From Rotaria sp. Silwood1 (Eukaryota; Rotifera; Eurotatoria; Philodinida; Philodinidae): a stretch of DNA of 64,000 nt. Location of the stretch: NCBI GenBank assembly GCA_905250075.1, contig CAJNOP010000041.1:997302-1061301 (forward strand), written 5' to 3'. The position numbers were made by a program, and so were the translations under genes. How positions within the stretch are numbered: position 1 is the first letter of the stretch; the number at the start of each line of letters is the position of its first letter. Below are positions 1 to 12,474 of this stretch, piece by piece. The notes under the pieces are model-generated. The model ran no database searches. It was not told the DNA's origin and was given only the letters and a program-made list of their open reading frames with translations.

Positions 1-63
1 AATAAAGAAAACACAAGAAGAAACTATGAAAAGATCATACAACAAAAAAAAAAAGAAACGAAC

Positions 64-2689
64 TTTCACATTTTGGAATTTTTGGTAACCAACTTCCATT
101 TATTTGACATTTTGATATACGTGAACCTCGTAATGTTAAATTTGATGAACATTGGAATGTAATTATTGAATTAATAGAATATTTTGATGTATTATTAATT
201 GATAATGATTCAATATAACCATTAAAATATGTTTGAGGATCATCACATGTTATTGCTAAAAGTTTGAAATTTCAAATAGAAAAAAATTCAAAAATAAATA
301 ATGACTAACGTTCACATGTAGGTGGTGTTGGTTGCCATTGAGATGAAACACATTTTAATATTGATGGGCCTTTTAATTGATATCCATCTTGACAAATATA
401 TTGAATAGTTTCATTTGTTGTTCGATCTGGTTGAATTATTTCACCATAACTGATTATTGGAGGTGCATCGCATGATTTTTCTAAAAGACGTCACAATCAT
501 TGCATATCATTTCCTTTGATTGATTTTGTTCGAAAGAATTGAAGAAGTTTCTATGCGATTTTAAGGTGAGCAACTAAAGCTAATGATGTCCTACTTAAAT
601 ATAGTGATCGAATTTAAAATTAGGATTTAATCCATTCGAATATTTTTTTTTTGTTTCAAAGGAACAAATTCAAAGCTTCACTATTGAAGAGATAATCGAG
701 ACGGAAAATCGATGTTTATTTTTTTGAAGATTTTCGAATATGTCATAGCTTCATTTAACCTATTACTTGGTTTATCTTTCATGCTTAGAAATGTATGGCA
801 CCGATGAGATCGTAGTTTATTGACAGAAATCGTAAAGAACCTAATCTTAAGTAATTATTTCCATTTATTGAATTTGCAATCTTTTAAAGTTCTGTAATCA
901 ATATGTTCTCGTTGAAAAATATAGTGTCATGCATGTATAAGACATTATTTTATGTTTTTGATCTATTTCTATCATACTGAACAAATAATCCATATTACTA
1001 ATCATAGCATAGTCAAAAATTTAGATCAAATATGTCTTTTGTTTACTTTGACAAATAGGCATAGTTCCAGACCATAAACCATTTTCTTGACAAGCTCGTG
1101 TTGTATCTTTTCCAATAAGTTCAAATCCATCATTACAAAAAAATGCAATTATATTCGGATAATCAAACCGTTCACCACTTAAAAATCCATTACGTAATAT
1201 ACCCGGTGAACCACAATCAACGGCTATTATATTTCCAAAATTAATAATAATCAACAAAAAAAAATTAAGTACTTACGTGTACATTTTAAAGTTGCATATG
1301 TCCATTGACCCAAAAATGTACATTCGGATGTTGTTGTCCCACTTCTATGTAGATTATTCAAAAAAACAATAATGATTTCTTCATTTTTCCTTAATCTTAC
1401 CCAACATAACCAGTTAAACAAGTATATTTAATTGAATAACCTGCATGAAATGTTGTAATCGTACTCGGAACATCATTGACTGCATTTATTATATCCGGTG
1501 GTCGATTACAAAAAACTAATACGAAAAAAACACGAAGAAAATTAATTCATCAAATCAAATACACAGTATGTTGCTCTCTAATCATGTCATAATTTTCTCC
1601 AATTCATTGAACAACAGTGTAACAGGTCTAGACTTCTATGTGTATAATATGATGACAACAATGTCTTATACTTATCTTGATACTCATATGCATGCACGCA
1701 ATCCTCTTGAACTTTAATGTATGTATATATATATATGTACAAAGAAAAGGAAAAGAAAGCCGAATCAGATTGAACAATCGAGACAATATGAATAATTAGA
1801 AGGTCATCAACTTGACTCTTGATGAACTTCATTCATTAATTAATAATGTCGTATCACGCCTTTTCAAGTTCAAGATTCAATTAATACTACCTTCTTTAGC
1901 ACAATATGGTACGGTATCTGATGGTCCCCACCACATATCACCTTGACAATGACGATATTTTGAACCTTCAAGTACATAGCCTGTATTACATTCATATGTA
2001 GCACGTGAACCAAATTTATTTCCATTTGAATATGTTATACGACCATGTTCCGGAGGTGTTAAAAATGGACAACTAATACCTATAGTTCAAATACAAGAGG
2101 TTTATGAAAAGAAAACATTTAGAAAAAAAAAAGAAATTATTGACCTCGTTTAACACATGACATTCCGCAATCATAATCACATACACATGAACGATATCGA
2201 CTTCGACAATCACTATCATCGAAACATGATTTAAAACATTGTCTTTGTCGAGTTGCTTCACGTTTACGTGGACAATATGAAAGATCACGAATCCAATAAC
2301 CTTAAATAATATGAGAAAAAAAGGTTTCAATAAGTTTCATTTTATCACATCTTTAAAAATAATATTAGTTCAATTTTATTTCGACTCATTTTCAAATGCT
2401 CTCTATTCCCAATTGACCTTGCTTTTACATTCATTCATTCATTCAATGAAAACAAACGTTGATTGCCAGTAAATCACTTCAGTTGATATGTACATGTCAA
2501 ATGAAGTTAACACTCTTAGTATTTTTTATTATTCTAACCTGAACTCCTTGAAAAGATAAGAAGAAAAAAAAACTCTACAATACCTTGACAGTAACTTGTC
2601 AATTCCCATAGAAACAATAAAATTAGTAAGAAGAATCGTTGATAATAAAAGCACATATCTATTGTTCTCGTTTTCATCATCATCATCAT
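64..2689 (-). CDS. LEV-9-like secreted WAP + sushi (CCP) protein, 3' end outside the window
   Basis: Exons, 5' to 3': 2689-2584, 2300-2145, 2079-1891, 1515-1401, 1344-1277, 1223-1047, 480-310, 255-64; phases join at every junction. Exon 1 starts with five ATG codons in a row and encodes a hydrophobic signal peptide ending near SYCQ. Exon 2 encodes an eight-cysteine WAP-like module with the spacing CVCDYDCGMSC. Then follow five sushi/CCP domains: exon 3, exons 4+5, exon 6, exon 7 and exon 8, each with the usual Cys pattern and a Trp before the last Cys. The last exon ends at an apparent donor near 63, so the gene continues past the left edge. WAP followed by CCPs is the layout of nematode LEV-9, an extracellular scaffold for acetylcholine-receptor clusters. 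It is a same-strand paralogue of the gene at 4438-7922. The role here is inference. Confidence 0.8.
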
Positions 2690-4437
2690 CAAATCAGATC
2701 ATCTAAAATGTTAGTTTTTTTTTCACTGAACGGTTTTATTATACATATTCCTTAAGATGATATAATTAAAATATCTTAATACCATGTTCATACTTTTAAT
2801 CTCTACTTTTTGTACGTGTTATTTAACAAAAAAAAAAAACAAGCATGATATCAAATATATCTTACATATTTAGTATAAATCTATGACATAATATCAAACA
2901 ATAAGAACAAGACAGCAAACTACAATGTACATATATATATATAAGAAGAAAACTGATGGTCATTTGTTCTTATGCTTGACCATTTTGTATACATCTGTTA
3001 TGTCCTTGCCGATTGATATATATAATGTTATGAGAATTGTAAGAAAAGAAAACTATTGAACATAAATAAATTCTATATAACAAATGAGTATTGTATCTGC
3101 TTAGAGCAAAAGAATAGTGATTAATCGAAAAAAGCAAAATGATTATGAAAGAAATAATATAGAACAAAAAAAAACTTCTTGATCGAAATTATTTAAAATA
3201 ATATAATCTTATATATATAAACTTACTTCACATATGCCATCACCTGTCATACCTACATCATAATTGTTCAACATATTTACATATATGTATGTGCATACAA
3301 ACGAGAAAGAAAGAGAGAGAGAGTATGTGACAGGAAAGAGAAAGAGAAGCCAGTATGTTAAGTTAGAAGTACCAAAGTGTTGAGTAAAGAGAACAATTCC
3401 AATTTATATATCAGAAAAATGACGTACATACCAAAAAAAAAATGCATCTGTCTCTTTTTTATACAATACATACGAAAGAAGAAAAAAATGTTCATATAAA
3501 AGAAAAAAGCATATTTAGATCCTTCGTTCTTTTTTTTTTTTTTTATAAATCTATACTTACAGATTTGAATATATGTTTACAATAGATCAACAATACCAAA
3601 AAGAAAAAGAAAAACGCTGACCACGTACGAGTGCATGATGAGTCGAAAAGTCGACGATTGTCTTTCGCATTGAATTACAATCTTTTACATTACTTTGTAC
3701 ATACAATCCGATAAGAAATGCATAGTTGATGAATGATATATTTTAAACTTGCATCATCACACATCATTCGTAAGAGAATAAGGAAACAAATGTCTTACTA
3801 AGATATACATAAAAAAAGACAAGACAAAGAATCGCCTGTGAACAAATCTTTAGAGATGAGCAAAAAAAAAGGAGAAGAACAACTCATGATAATATTGAGC
3901 AATGCACATATACGACTGTTCAGAGACTACAATATGAATGCGACAACTGGTCAAGAAATAAGTTGCTTAACACAAGACAAACAAATATAAAAAATTGTAG
4001 CTGTTGGCAACAAGTATTCAAACGTGCGATGATGCGAAAAGAGTTTTTTTTTTCTTTTTGAATACAATTGAGTCCGGAAGCTTAGTATACTTGTTGAGTG
4101 CAGTCATAAGAACCTAAAAACGACAACTTGTATCAATGTTGTTCATCTATATTACACAACAATATTCTATTATGCTTGAACCATAATCATTTTATATTTT
4201 GAATCATCAAAGAAAAAAAAAATATTCTATCCTTGTTATAATCATAGTACCGAAAGATCGTCTTTTTTCTTAAATTTTTTTTTCATCAAATCACGACATA
4301 AAAGACATATATATATATTATATGATGACATACATGTGAGCGGCAACTGTTCAACATAAGTTTTGAAGGACAATATTATGAATACAAAAAAAACAATGAA
4401 AAGAAAAGAACGATGAATAAGCGTACTGTTTACATGA
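2690..4437. other. gap between the two LEV-9-like genes
   Basis: No convincing exon seen. It holds short AT microsatellites, a GA-rich patch near 3300-3350 and poly(A)/poly(T) runs. The promoter of the downstream paralogue should lie just above 2690, but no specific motif is recognisable. Confidence 0.5.
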
Positions 4438-7400
4438 TCATCCTTTACTGACAAACTTGTGTAATGTATGTTGCAAGGACACATGTCGATCTAAATGATT
4501 GAAATATATTCAAGACAATATATATATATATGTATATATAGAAAAGTGAAATACCTTGAATGCATATTGGTAATTGATCAGGTCGCCATTTACCTGAAAA
4601 ACAGGTTGAACCACGATTACCAACAAGCATAAAACCTAAAGTAATCAATAAATCATTAGCGAAAAAAAAAATGAAAATCTAACAGACCAGGATCACATTC
4701 AAATTGTAATGAAGCTCCATGACTCAATGAAACATTAGCTGAAAGTATATAACGTGAACTACCATAATTAACAACATAAGTTTTTCCATTACGAATAACA
4801 CCTGGATGTAAACAAATATCTAAATAATAAAAAAAACAATTATAATAAAAAATAAAGAAACTATTTTCTTTTATTTACCTGCAACACATTGTACAAGATT
4901 ATCTCGATCATATGGTGACTCCCATCGACCAAATAAACATCTTAATATTCGATGATTACTTAATTTATAACCATTACGACACTAAACAATAACAAAAAAC
5001 AAAAAACAGATTTCAATTTTATCTTTTCGAAATTCTAAAGATTGATTATTATTTTTTACTGAATATTCAGCATGACCACCATGTCGTCTATTATGATATT
5101 TAACATATCCATTCTTAATCCAATAAGGATGAGTTGTACAATTTTCTATCAAAAACAAAAGTAAAAACTATAGTTTATGTTTAAATTTTAAATTTAATAT
5201 ATTACTTGGTTCACATAATGGTTGTGGTGTTAGATATCCTTGTATGCATGTCACATTCGTCATGCGTGCATAACCATGAATACATTCATAATCAAATGAT
5301 TCTCCCTCGTTTATTATTTTATTTAATTCAGTATTGTTATTCAATAATACATAAGGAATATCAAATGGAATATGACACTTTCCAGAAATTCCTTTTTTTT
5401 TCAATAACAGAATTGATAAAAATAAGAAAACCAGATAGAAAAAAAAAATAAGATGACATACTTTCTCGACAATAAGGACCACCATTTGTCCATTCACCAT
5501 CAATACATTGAACAATTGATGGTTTCATTAAAGAACAATTTTGCATTGTTGTTGATTGGCAATGACATAGATATTTAATCGAATATCCATGTCGAACATA
5601 TGCACCTGATTGTAATTCTTTTCCATACCATTCATTAGTATTATCATCTATATAATAACCAATTAGGTTTTTTCCTAAATTCGGTAAACGACATTTTGCT
5701 AAAAGAAAAATAAAATCATTCGAAAACATAAAAAAGAACTTTATTAAACAATAAAGAAAATCTACCATAACATTTTGGTAATATCGGTTTCCATATACCA
5801 TGATTATCACATACGACATAATCAATCATTGGAATAAGATCAAAATGTGTAGTAGTACTAGTATTACATGTCAGACCAGTACCTTCACCAGATGAAAATA
5901 TTGAACGTGAACTTAAAACATAACCATTAAAACCTTCTAATAGTGGATGTCGACACATAGCTTCAATACATTGTGGTCGCATATTTTGCCAACGACCATG
6001 TTTACATTCAATTTTTGATATTGAATCTTTTAATATATATCGTTCAAAACAAGAATATTGTGCATAAGTTGATGTAGTATTAACAAGGTAGGCATTTGGT
6101 ATTGATGGTGGTTCACCACATGGAGATTCTTAAAAATGAAATGATCAATATATATATATATATATATATATTCTTCTTAAATATCTATTTATATAAATTA
6201 ATTTTCTTACTTAGACATCTTGCAGTTTCTAACGGTGACCATGTTCCATTTTTTAAACATGTTTGTAAAGGAGATAATCGATCAAGTTCATAACCAGGTT
6301 TACATTCAATACGTATTTGTTGATCTGGATAATAGACTTGTTGTTTTGGTGTATAATCACCATTTGTTATTAAATTATCCATTGTACAAACTTCATCTAA
6401 AATAAAATAAGAGAATAATATTTTATATTTCTAATGTAATATATTTACCTTTACGTATACAATAAACATCAACAACTGGTTCCCAAAAACCATCACTAAC
6501 ACAAATACGTTCTTTTGGTCCAACAACTGTATAACCTGAATTACATTCATAAACAAGACGACTATAAAATGAATGACCATCATAAAGTATTCGACCATGT
6601 GGTGGATTATTTATTATTGGACAAAGATATCGTTCAGATATAATAGCTAAATAGAAAAAAAAACAAAGAAAATTTTCTTTTTTTTTTTTTTTGAATTAAT
6701 CATGTATTACTTCTTGAAAGACAAGAAAATCCACAATTATGATCACATATACAAATTTTTTGTTGACGACAATTTGTATTTTGATTTGTTCCATGACATG
6801 AACGTTGACAATTTCTATGAACATTTTTTTGTCTTGGACATATATTTTCTGTTTGATTTGATGAGGAATATTCATTAATAAATGTTGGTGATGGTTGATA
6901 ATAATTAAGAAATGGTGTTAATGCTGATGTTGAATAAAAATCATAATTATTTATTGATGCCGATGGTGTTGTTGTTGATCGTGTTATTAAACGATGTCGA
7001 TAGATGTAGGGTTCAGTTGCACTTGGACGACCATGTTGTTCTAAGTTCAAGTGATGTGCTTGACAAAAAAATTTCAATTTAGGTTCAAAAGAGAGAGAAA
7101 AAACACAAAACTCAGCAGTTTTATATTGAAAGAGAATGTTCGTAATTGATTAAGAGATTTTAATAAAAGACTTCTATCAGTAGTAGAGTCGATTGAGTTC
7201 GGATCAGTAAAACCTAGACTTGATGAGTTCTAGTCATCTGAGAAATGTATACGATATACTTATCATTGAATACAAAAAGAAAAAGCAGGAAAAAAGGTCT
7301 AGTATCTTTGAGACGATCATCCAATGGAATTAAAAAACTTCATTGAGAGTATCAAAGTACAGTTCGATTGAGTGTGGATGAGGGTTCTAAAAATGCTCAA

Positions 7401-7922
7401 TAAACCGAGTTCGGGTCCCAGGTACGTTCAACAAGCCGGGTTCAGATCCAAATCCTAAAACCGTTCAATAAACCGGATCCAAATCCGACAGTTTCTTTTT
7501 CATCATCGACATATGCAAAAGAAAAATCTTTATAATTTTCTGGCATTTCATATCTTTAATAATATTATCTGATTATCACCAATTGTATGAGAAATACAAT
7601 GAAATATATAATTTCTCAAAACGATCTTCAGAATGCATATTTAATACTTAATAATCATTACATATGTTAATTGATTGCATCACATATATTTTTATTAAAA
7701 AGAAAAAATAATAAGATGTAATGAACAATTTATTTCTTAAAAATGAAGAATTAATATTATGCATAGAAAAAAGAAAGAAATATTAGTTTTTAGTTTGATT
7801 ACATTGATTTATCTATTTCAAATTACTCTTATCATACCTGCAATATGAACAAGTAATGGATTTCGTATTGTATTGACATATTGAAATAAAATAAAATATA
7901 TTATTCTTATTCCGTAATGCAT
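4438..7922 (-). CDS. LEV-9-like secreted protein: signal peptide, WAP-like domain, eight sushi (CCP) domains
   Basis: Exons: 7922-7838, 7040-6711, 6646-6449, 6396-6211, 6128-5766, 5698-5462, 5391-5206, 5145-5061, 4981-4879, 4819-4688, 4635-4555, 4490-4438; about 679 aa. Exon 1 gives a signal peptide (MHYGIRIIYFILFQYV...). Exon 2 holds a Ser/Thr-rich stretch and an eight-cysteine WAP-like module with CICDHNCGFSC, matching the paralogue. Eight CCP domains follow: exon 3; exon 4; two in exon 5; exon 6; exon 7; exons 8+9; exons 10+11. One WAP plus eight CCPs is the published LEV-9 layout. LEV-9 is secreted at nematode neuromuscular junctions and helps cluster levamisole receptors. The short last exon (17 aa and a stop) rests only on phase and a TTTAG acceptor. 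Exon 8 needs a base-level recheck. Another sushi-repeat scaffold of the Hikaru genki type is the main alternative. Confidence 0.83.
7041..7837 (-). other. repeat-bearing first intron of the LEV-9-like gene
   Basis: A 797 bp intron between the signal-peptide exon and the WAP exon, much longer than the ~50 bp introns downstream. Its 7170-7500 part belongs to a dispersed repeat also seen at about 36.85, 46.25 and 57.6 kb. It contains three degenerate tandem units around the core AAACCGAGTTCGGGTCC (7400-7485). Confidence 0.6.
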
Positions 7923-8258
7923 ATTGCATAGTTACACAATGATGAACACGAGAAAAAATATGATGATAATGATGAAGACAGTTGCTTTCGCTTGCTCGAG
8001 CAGCAACTATTTGATAGTATTAATATTTATCTATCTTCGCATTTTTCCTCTCTCGTTCTATCTTTTTCCGGCATTGAGGAACAAAGAAAAAAAAATAAGC
8101 GATGAATAAATTTCATGTTCTACTTCCGAACTAAGACAATCACATGAAATATTCTCTTCTTGTTCTTCTTCATCATTTCAAGATATTTGCTTTTATTATT
8201 AGTATTAATAATACATGCATATTCAATAATGTCAATAATGTCAAAGAAATAAAATCGA
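7923..8258. other. short intergenic gap
   Basis: 336 bp between the 3' end of the speriolin-like gene and the start of the LEV-9-like gene, both on the minus strand. The LEV-9-like promoter and the speriolin-like 3' UTR must share it. No clear motif apart from AT-rich tracts. Confidence 0.5.
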
Positions 8259-11200
8259 TTACCAATAAAATAATGGTTTATGATCAAAATTTGCAATTAA
8301 CTCAAGACTATTAATAATAACTGAAAAATCATTATGAAATTTTTTTGATAATATTGAATAACAAAATGTTTTTATTTCATTTATGTTTGATAAAATATTT
8401 GAATACATATTTAACCATTGATAATCGGAATAAATACCATATTTATTTATATAATAAAATGTTATTATTGAATGATAATTAAAATGAAAATTTGTTTTTA
8501 AAAGATATTTTTCAATTTGTAGAAAACGTTTTTTATATATAAAATGATCATGTTTATTAAATTCATTTTCAATTATTAATGATAAATAACGAAGTGAATA
8601 ACCATAGAATTGTTTTGATTGAGAAAATATTATAACTAATATACGTCGTTCAAGTTGATAACATATTTCACCTAGTAAACGTTCATCTTTTTTTTTTTTG
8701 TTGGGAAAAAACAAAAAATGAATAAGACCGAAAAAATTAGTTAATTAATTTACCTAATTTGAGAACTGAAGAATTATTATTTTTATTAAATTCTATTGAT
8801 AATTGAAGTTGTTTTGTTAATAATTTAACATCATTTGTTATTTTTTGTAATTTATTGAGATTTTGTTTAGTTTCAGAACTAATTATTGATGTTTGATGAT
8901 CTTTTTCATTAAAATATTTATCTATTCGTTCTTTAAGATATGTTTCTGTTAAAGGACAATCATTAGATGATTTTTCTAATATGTCAATAATTGTTGTATT
9001 TATATTTGTTTCTTGAATTTGATGTGTTAATTTTCTTGGTTGATCAGATGAAGTAAATAGGTTTGATTCATTTGTTGTAGTTCTAACAATAAGTCCATGT
9101 CTATAGAAAAGAGTTCAATATTATTATATTGATGTTTGAAGCAATTTTTATATAATCAAATTAACAGATTAACAAACAATGAAAAAAATTTTTTTTTTTA
9201 CTTTTATTTTTCATATATTTTAATAACGATGTACATTAGAACAAATGAAGGTGTCCAGTAATCAGTAAAAATACAAATTTTCAAATAAACCAAAAGCAAT
9301 GATTTTTGTTTTTTAATGGAAAAATATCACGAGAAACATAGTTTTCAATTTATTGCATTCAATTTAAATAGAAGGTTCAAGGAAATAGTCTTACAAATAC
9401 TAAATAGGATATTTTCATAAACCCAGATAAATATCATACTGTTTGTCTTATCTGTCATGTCGAGATTATAAAAACGATAAAAAAAAGCTGTTAACACAAT
9501 CCCTATAGAATTAAAATGAAAAAAGCGACGTGTCCGCTTTTGCTAATCTCAGGAAGATTGTTTTTTTTTTCTATCTACTTTCGAACATATGTGTTCACTA
9601 TGTTTAGAGTTAATCTTTCAGAAATGTAATAAGGAAGTAGTTCTTATATTAGAACGAGATATTTTCGATATATGGTCTTTGATTGTATATCAACAACGTC
9701 AGTCCCGATGTATGTGCAAGGCACAGTGTATATTTTTCATATGGCATACAGATCTGTAACTTTCTTCTTCGACAATGACTGGACATGACGCTGGAAAGTA
9801 TTTTCAAGAAAACAAAATATTTTTGGAAAAAAAGTCGTTCGAAGAAATATACCTGACGGGACCCTTACTCTCGTTTTTCAGAGAAAATTTTTTTCATCGA
9901 AATTGTTTTGTGTTGCATATCATTCGATGCAGTCTAATGAGCTGATTCCGAATATACTATTTTTTGTCGATTAAATATTTTTCCAATACCAGAAAAATAC
10001 GATAAAAAAATTTAAGTGTTTTGGAAATTCAACTTTGTCGCTCAGGAATGTTCGTGCTAACAGAAATCAGAGACAATAAATAGAAGAACATTTTGATAAG
10101 ATTAGAGTTTAGATGTGGATGGATTGATCATTGCATGAGCTAGCCCTTCAGACGATTATGTAGCAAAACATGTTCTTTGATTAACTTTGAGATTGAGAAT
10201 TTGTATCTGATTTGTCTATCGAAGAGTTTAATTTTCTTAGATATCAATTTTTCTGATGACAGCAAGATTCTTCACGTTAGTTTTAGGGCAAATGGTTTTC
10301 CAATTCTTTTTTAGATTTGTAACAAAGCTATTTATAACATTAGAAAAACTATCTTTTGACGTATATTTTTCTGTATTTAAACCTTGTAAAAATAAGATTT
10401 TCATTTTTACTGAAGTGCTCGTCTAGACGTGCACTGTAGGCAGGAGAAGTGGTTCCACATTCTTAACCTATATACTTCAATACTCCTTGTAGATTGTGTT
10501 TCACAAAAGGAGTCTATAGAAATTATTCTATGAATAGAAACTAATCTGTAAAGGATAATGAAGAAAAGTTTCTTCATTCTTCCCGTATAATTTAAGATCT
10601 AGACAAAATTTATAGACATCTCACAATACCAATACCGTATTCGTCTTGTGAGATACCCCAAAAACCTAAATAACAAATAGAGGACTTGGTAAACTTCAGA
10701 AAATGTTTATAGGATAAGATTTACGACATCGATATGTAGCTCTTTCTGTTCTGTTGTGAAAAGCTCTCGTACGAAGTACTTGGATATGAGTGTAATAAAG
10801 ATATCTTTTTTAAGCAAATAGCTTAATTGAATGACACATTTCCAATTAAAGCAGTCAGTATCCGCAGAAAAAGTCATATTCATGTATTGATTTAGAAGTA
10901 AAATAGAAAAATAATAATAAGCAATTATTTATTTAGTCATCAAAGCATTTAAATGTTTCTCTTATGTTATAGATGTCCTTCATATAACAGAAAATGCGCA
11001 GACTTAATTTCTTTCCTGTAAAACAACTTCTATATATACTTTGTCAATAAGCAAATGCATGACTACTACTTCCGTAAGACTTCTTCTCTTCAGCAACTGA
11101 TGCGCACATAACATTTTCTCTCCAACAGCATTTTTTAAAATTCGAGCAAGTTAAAAACCAATCAAACACATACTGAAATAACATGAAGGCATCATCCTTA

Positions 11201-11846
11201 CTTTCACTGTCAGTCTTTTGAACATTCACGATAGTATGTGCCACTAACGTAACTATCTGAAAAGCAACATTCTTGTATTTGTCACAGACATATGTGAATA
11301 CATGTCAAAGCGCAGTGACTCTTAGTGATTCACTGCGGAACACTTTGTATAGCCTTTTTTCATACATTGACGAATGTCGAGCCGTCTATAGTAATTGAAA
11401 ACCTATACTTTTACAATGTAAGCGTGACATGATCAAAGTGTCGCTTTATTTCATTGTTTGGTTGTACTTGAAAACAGGGTTTTTCTCTCAACAGTGTCGC
11501 CAATAATACGCAGAATAAAACAGATGACTCGCATTGACATAGTATTCACGTTTTTTTGACCCTTATCCTCGTGTTAATCATTCCTAATATTCACGTTATA
11601 TCATGTAGATTTGAATGTTTAAAAAAAACCTTCAATAAACGTTAAAATTAAATAAAATAATTATTTCCGCGCTTTTTTTTTTTTTTGAAATCATATAATT
11701 TAAAATTTAATCTACCTTGCTGCAAATCGTTGACAAATATAATTTTTTTCAATTGATTGATTTTTAGTTTTAGTTGAATTATCTTTTTTCATTAAATTTG
11801 TTTTTAATTCTAAATCAAAACTTATATTTGATTGTTTAATCATCAT
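8259..11846 (-). CDS. speriolin-like protein (SPATC1/SPATC1L family)
   Basis: Three exons: 11846-11716, 9100-8754, 8686-8259, phases 2 and 1, giving 301 aa. The C-terminal exon (about residues 160-301) matches the speriolin C-terminal domain as I know it: it opens ERLLGEICYQLERRIL, has FYGYSLRYL after it, then NKYGI, and ends KPLFYW where vertebrate proteins end KPLFxW. The N-terminal half is Asn/Lys-rich and low complexity, with a likely helical stretch encoded around 8780-8880. In mammals speriolin is a centrosomal/centriolar spermatogenesis protein that binds Cdc20, and SPATC1L is a relative. Vertebrate speriolin is longer at the N-terminus. The first exon is accepted because it supplies an ATG and the phase that reads on as ..AAR|HGLIV. 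The gene is divergent from the TLK gene, with 628 bp between starts. Confidence 0.8.
9101..11715 (-). other. 2.6 kb intron 1 of the speriolin-like gene
   Basis: No coding exon recognised; ORFs here are short and lack domain signal. A segment at about 9880-9970 resembles, in inverted orientation, part of the ABCA intron near 46840-46960 (shared core around TTCCGAATATACTA), so at least part is dispersed repeat. Confidence 0.55.
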
Positions 11847-12474
11847 GAATTCTTTTCTTTTTTTTTTTATCTTCAATTATCATTAAATGGTGTCCTCTTT
11901 TTTTCTAAACAAAAAAATTTCCATTGGTTACTACTTTAACAAATACATTATGTAAGAACGAGCTGTTTTAACAATCGATCGCTCGAGTCTCGCACGCACG
12001 CACTGGCGATGCTACTAATTGTCCACCATGATGATTTGTTGTTTTTTTTTTGATGTTTTTTTTTCGAGAATTTCGTTTGTCATTATCAAATAATTCTATG
12101 AATATTAAAAAAAATCTATTCAATATTATTTTTATTAATTATTTTAAAATTAACTACCATATCAACAAGGAAAACAAAACGAAGACAAGAAGGAAACAGT
12201 CATAGATAATATATTGTTATGTATATAACCGGAAATTTCAAAAAATATATATTTATATTTATTAAAGAAAAAGCTTAATGAAGATATGGAATCTTTAGTT
12301 TTGATATATTTTACTTCCTCTTACATTTCAATTGATCATATATAGAAAAAAAAAATACAATGTATGACCTCTATCGATAAGTAAAAAAAAAAAAAAAACG
12401 CTATTTTCTTTCTTTTGTCATTTCTAGATATGAGTTTTTTATTTATTTACAAACAATAATTATTATTTTATAGA
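11847..12474. promoter_or_regulatory. bidirectional intergenic region between speriolin-like and TLK genes
   Basis: The two start codons face away from each other across 628 bp, so promoters of both genes probably lie here. Visible content: a CG-containing patch at about 11970-12010 (CGATCGCTCGAGTCTCGCAC), unusual in this AT-rich setting, then poly(T), poly(A) and AT-rich DNA. Promoter function is inferred from position only. Confidence 0.4.

Noticed and set aside
2970..3167. Small membrane-protein ORF between the LEV-9-like genes
   Set aside because: AT-driven hydrophobic frame without splice or homology support.
5061..5145. Possible one-base frameshift in exon 8 of the eight-CCP gene
   Set aside because: My exon length is one base short of what the domain frame needs; the difference falls at a homopolymer and may be a counting error. 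Exact recomputation should decide.
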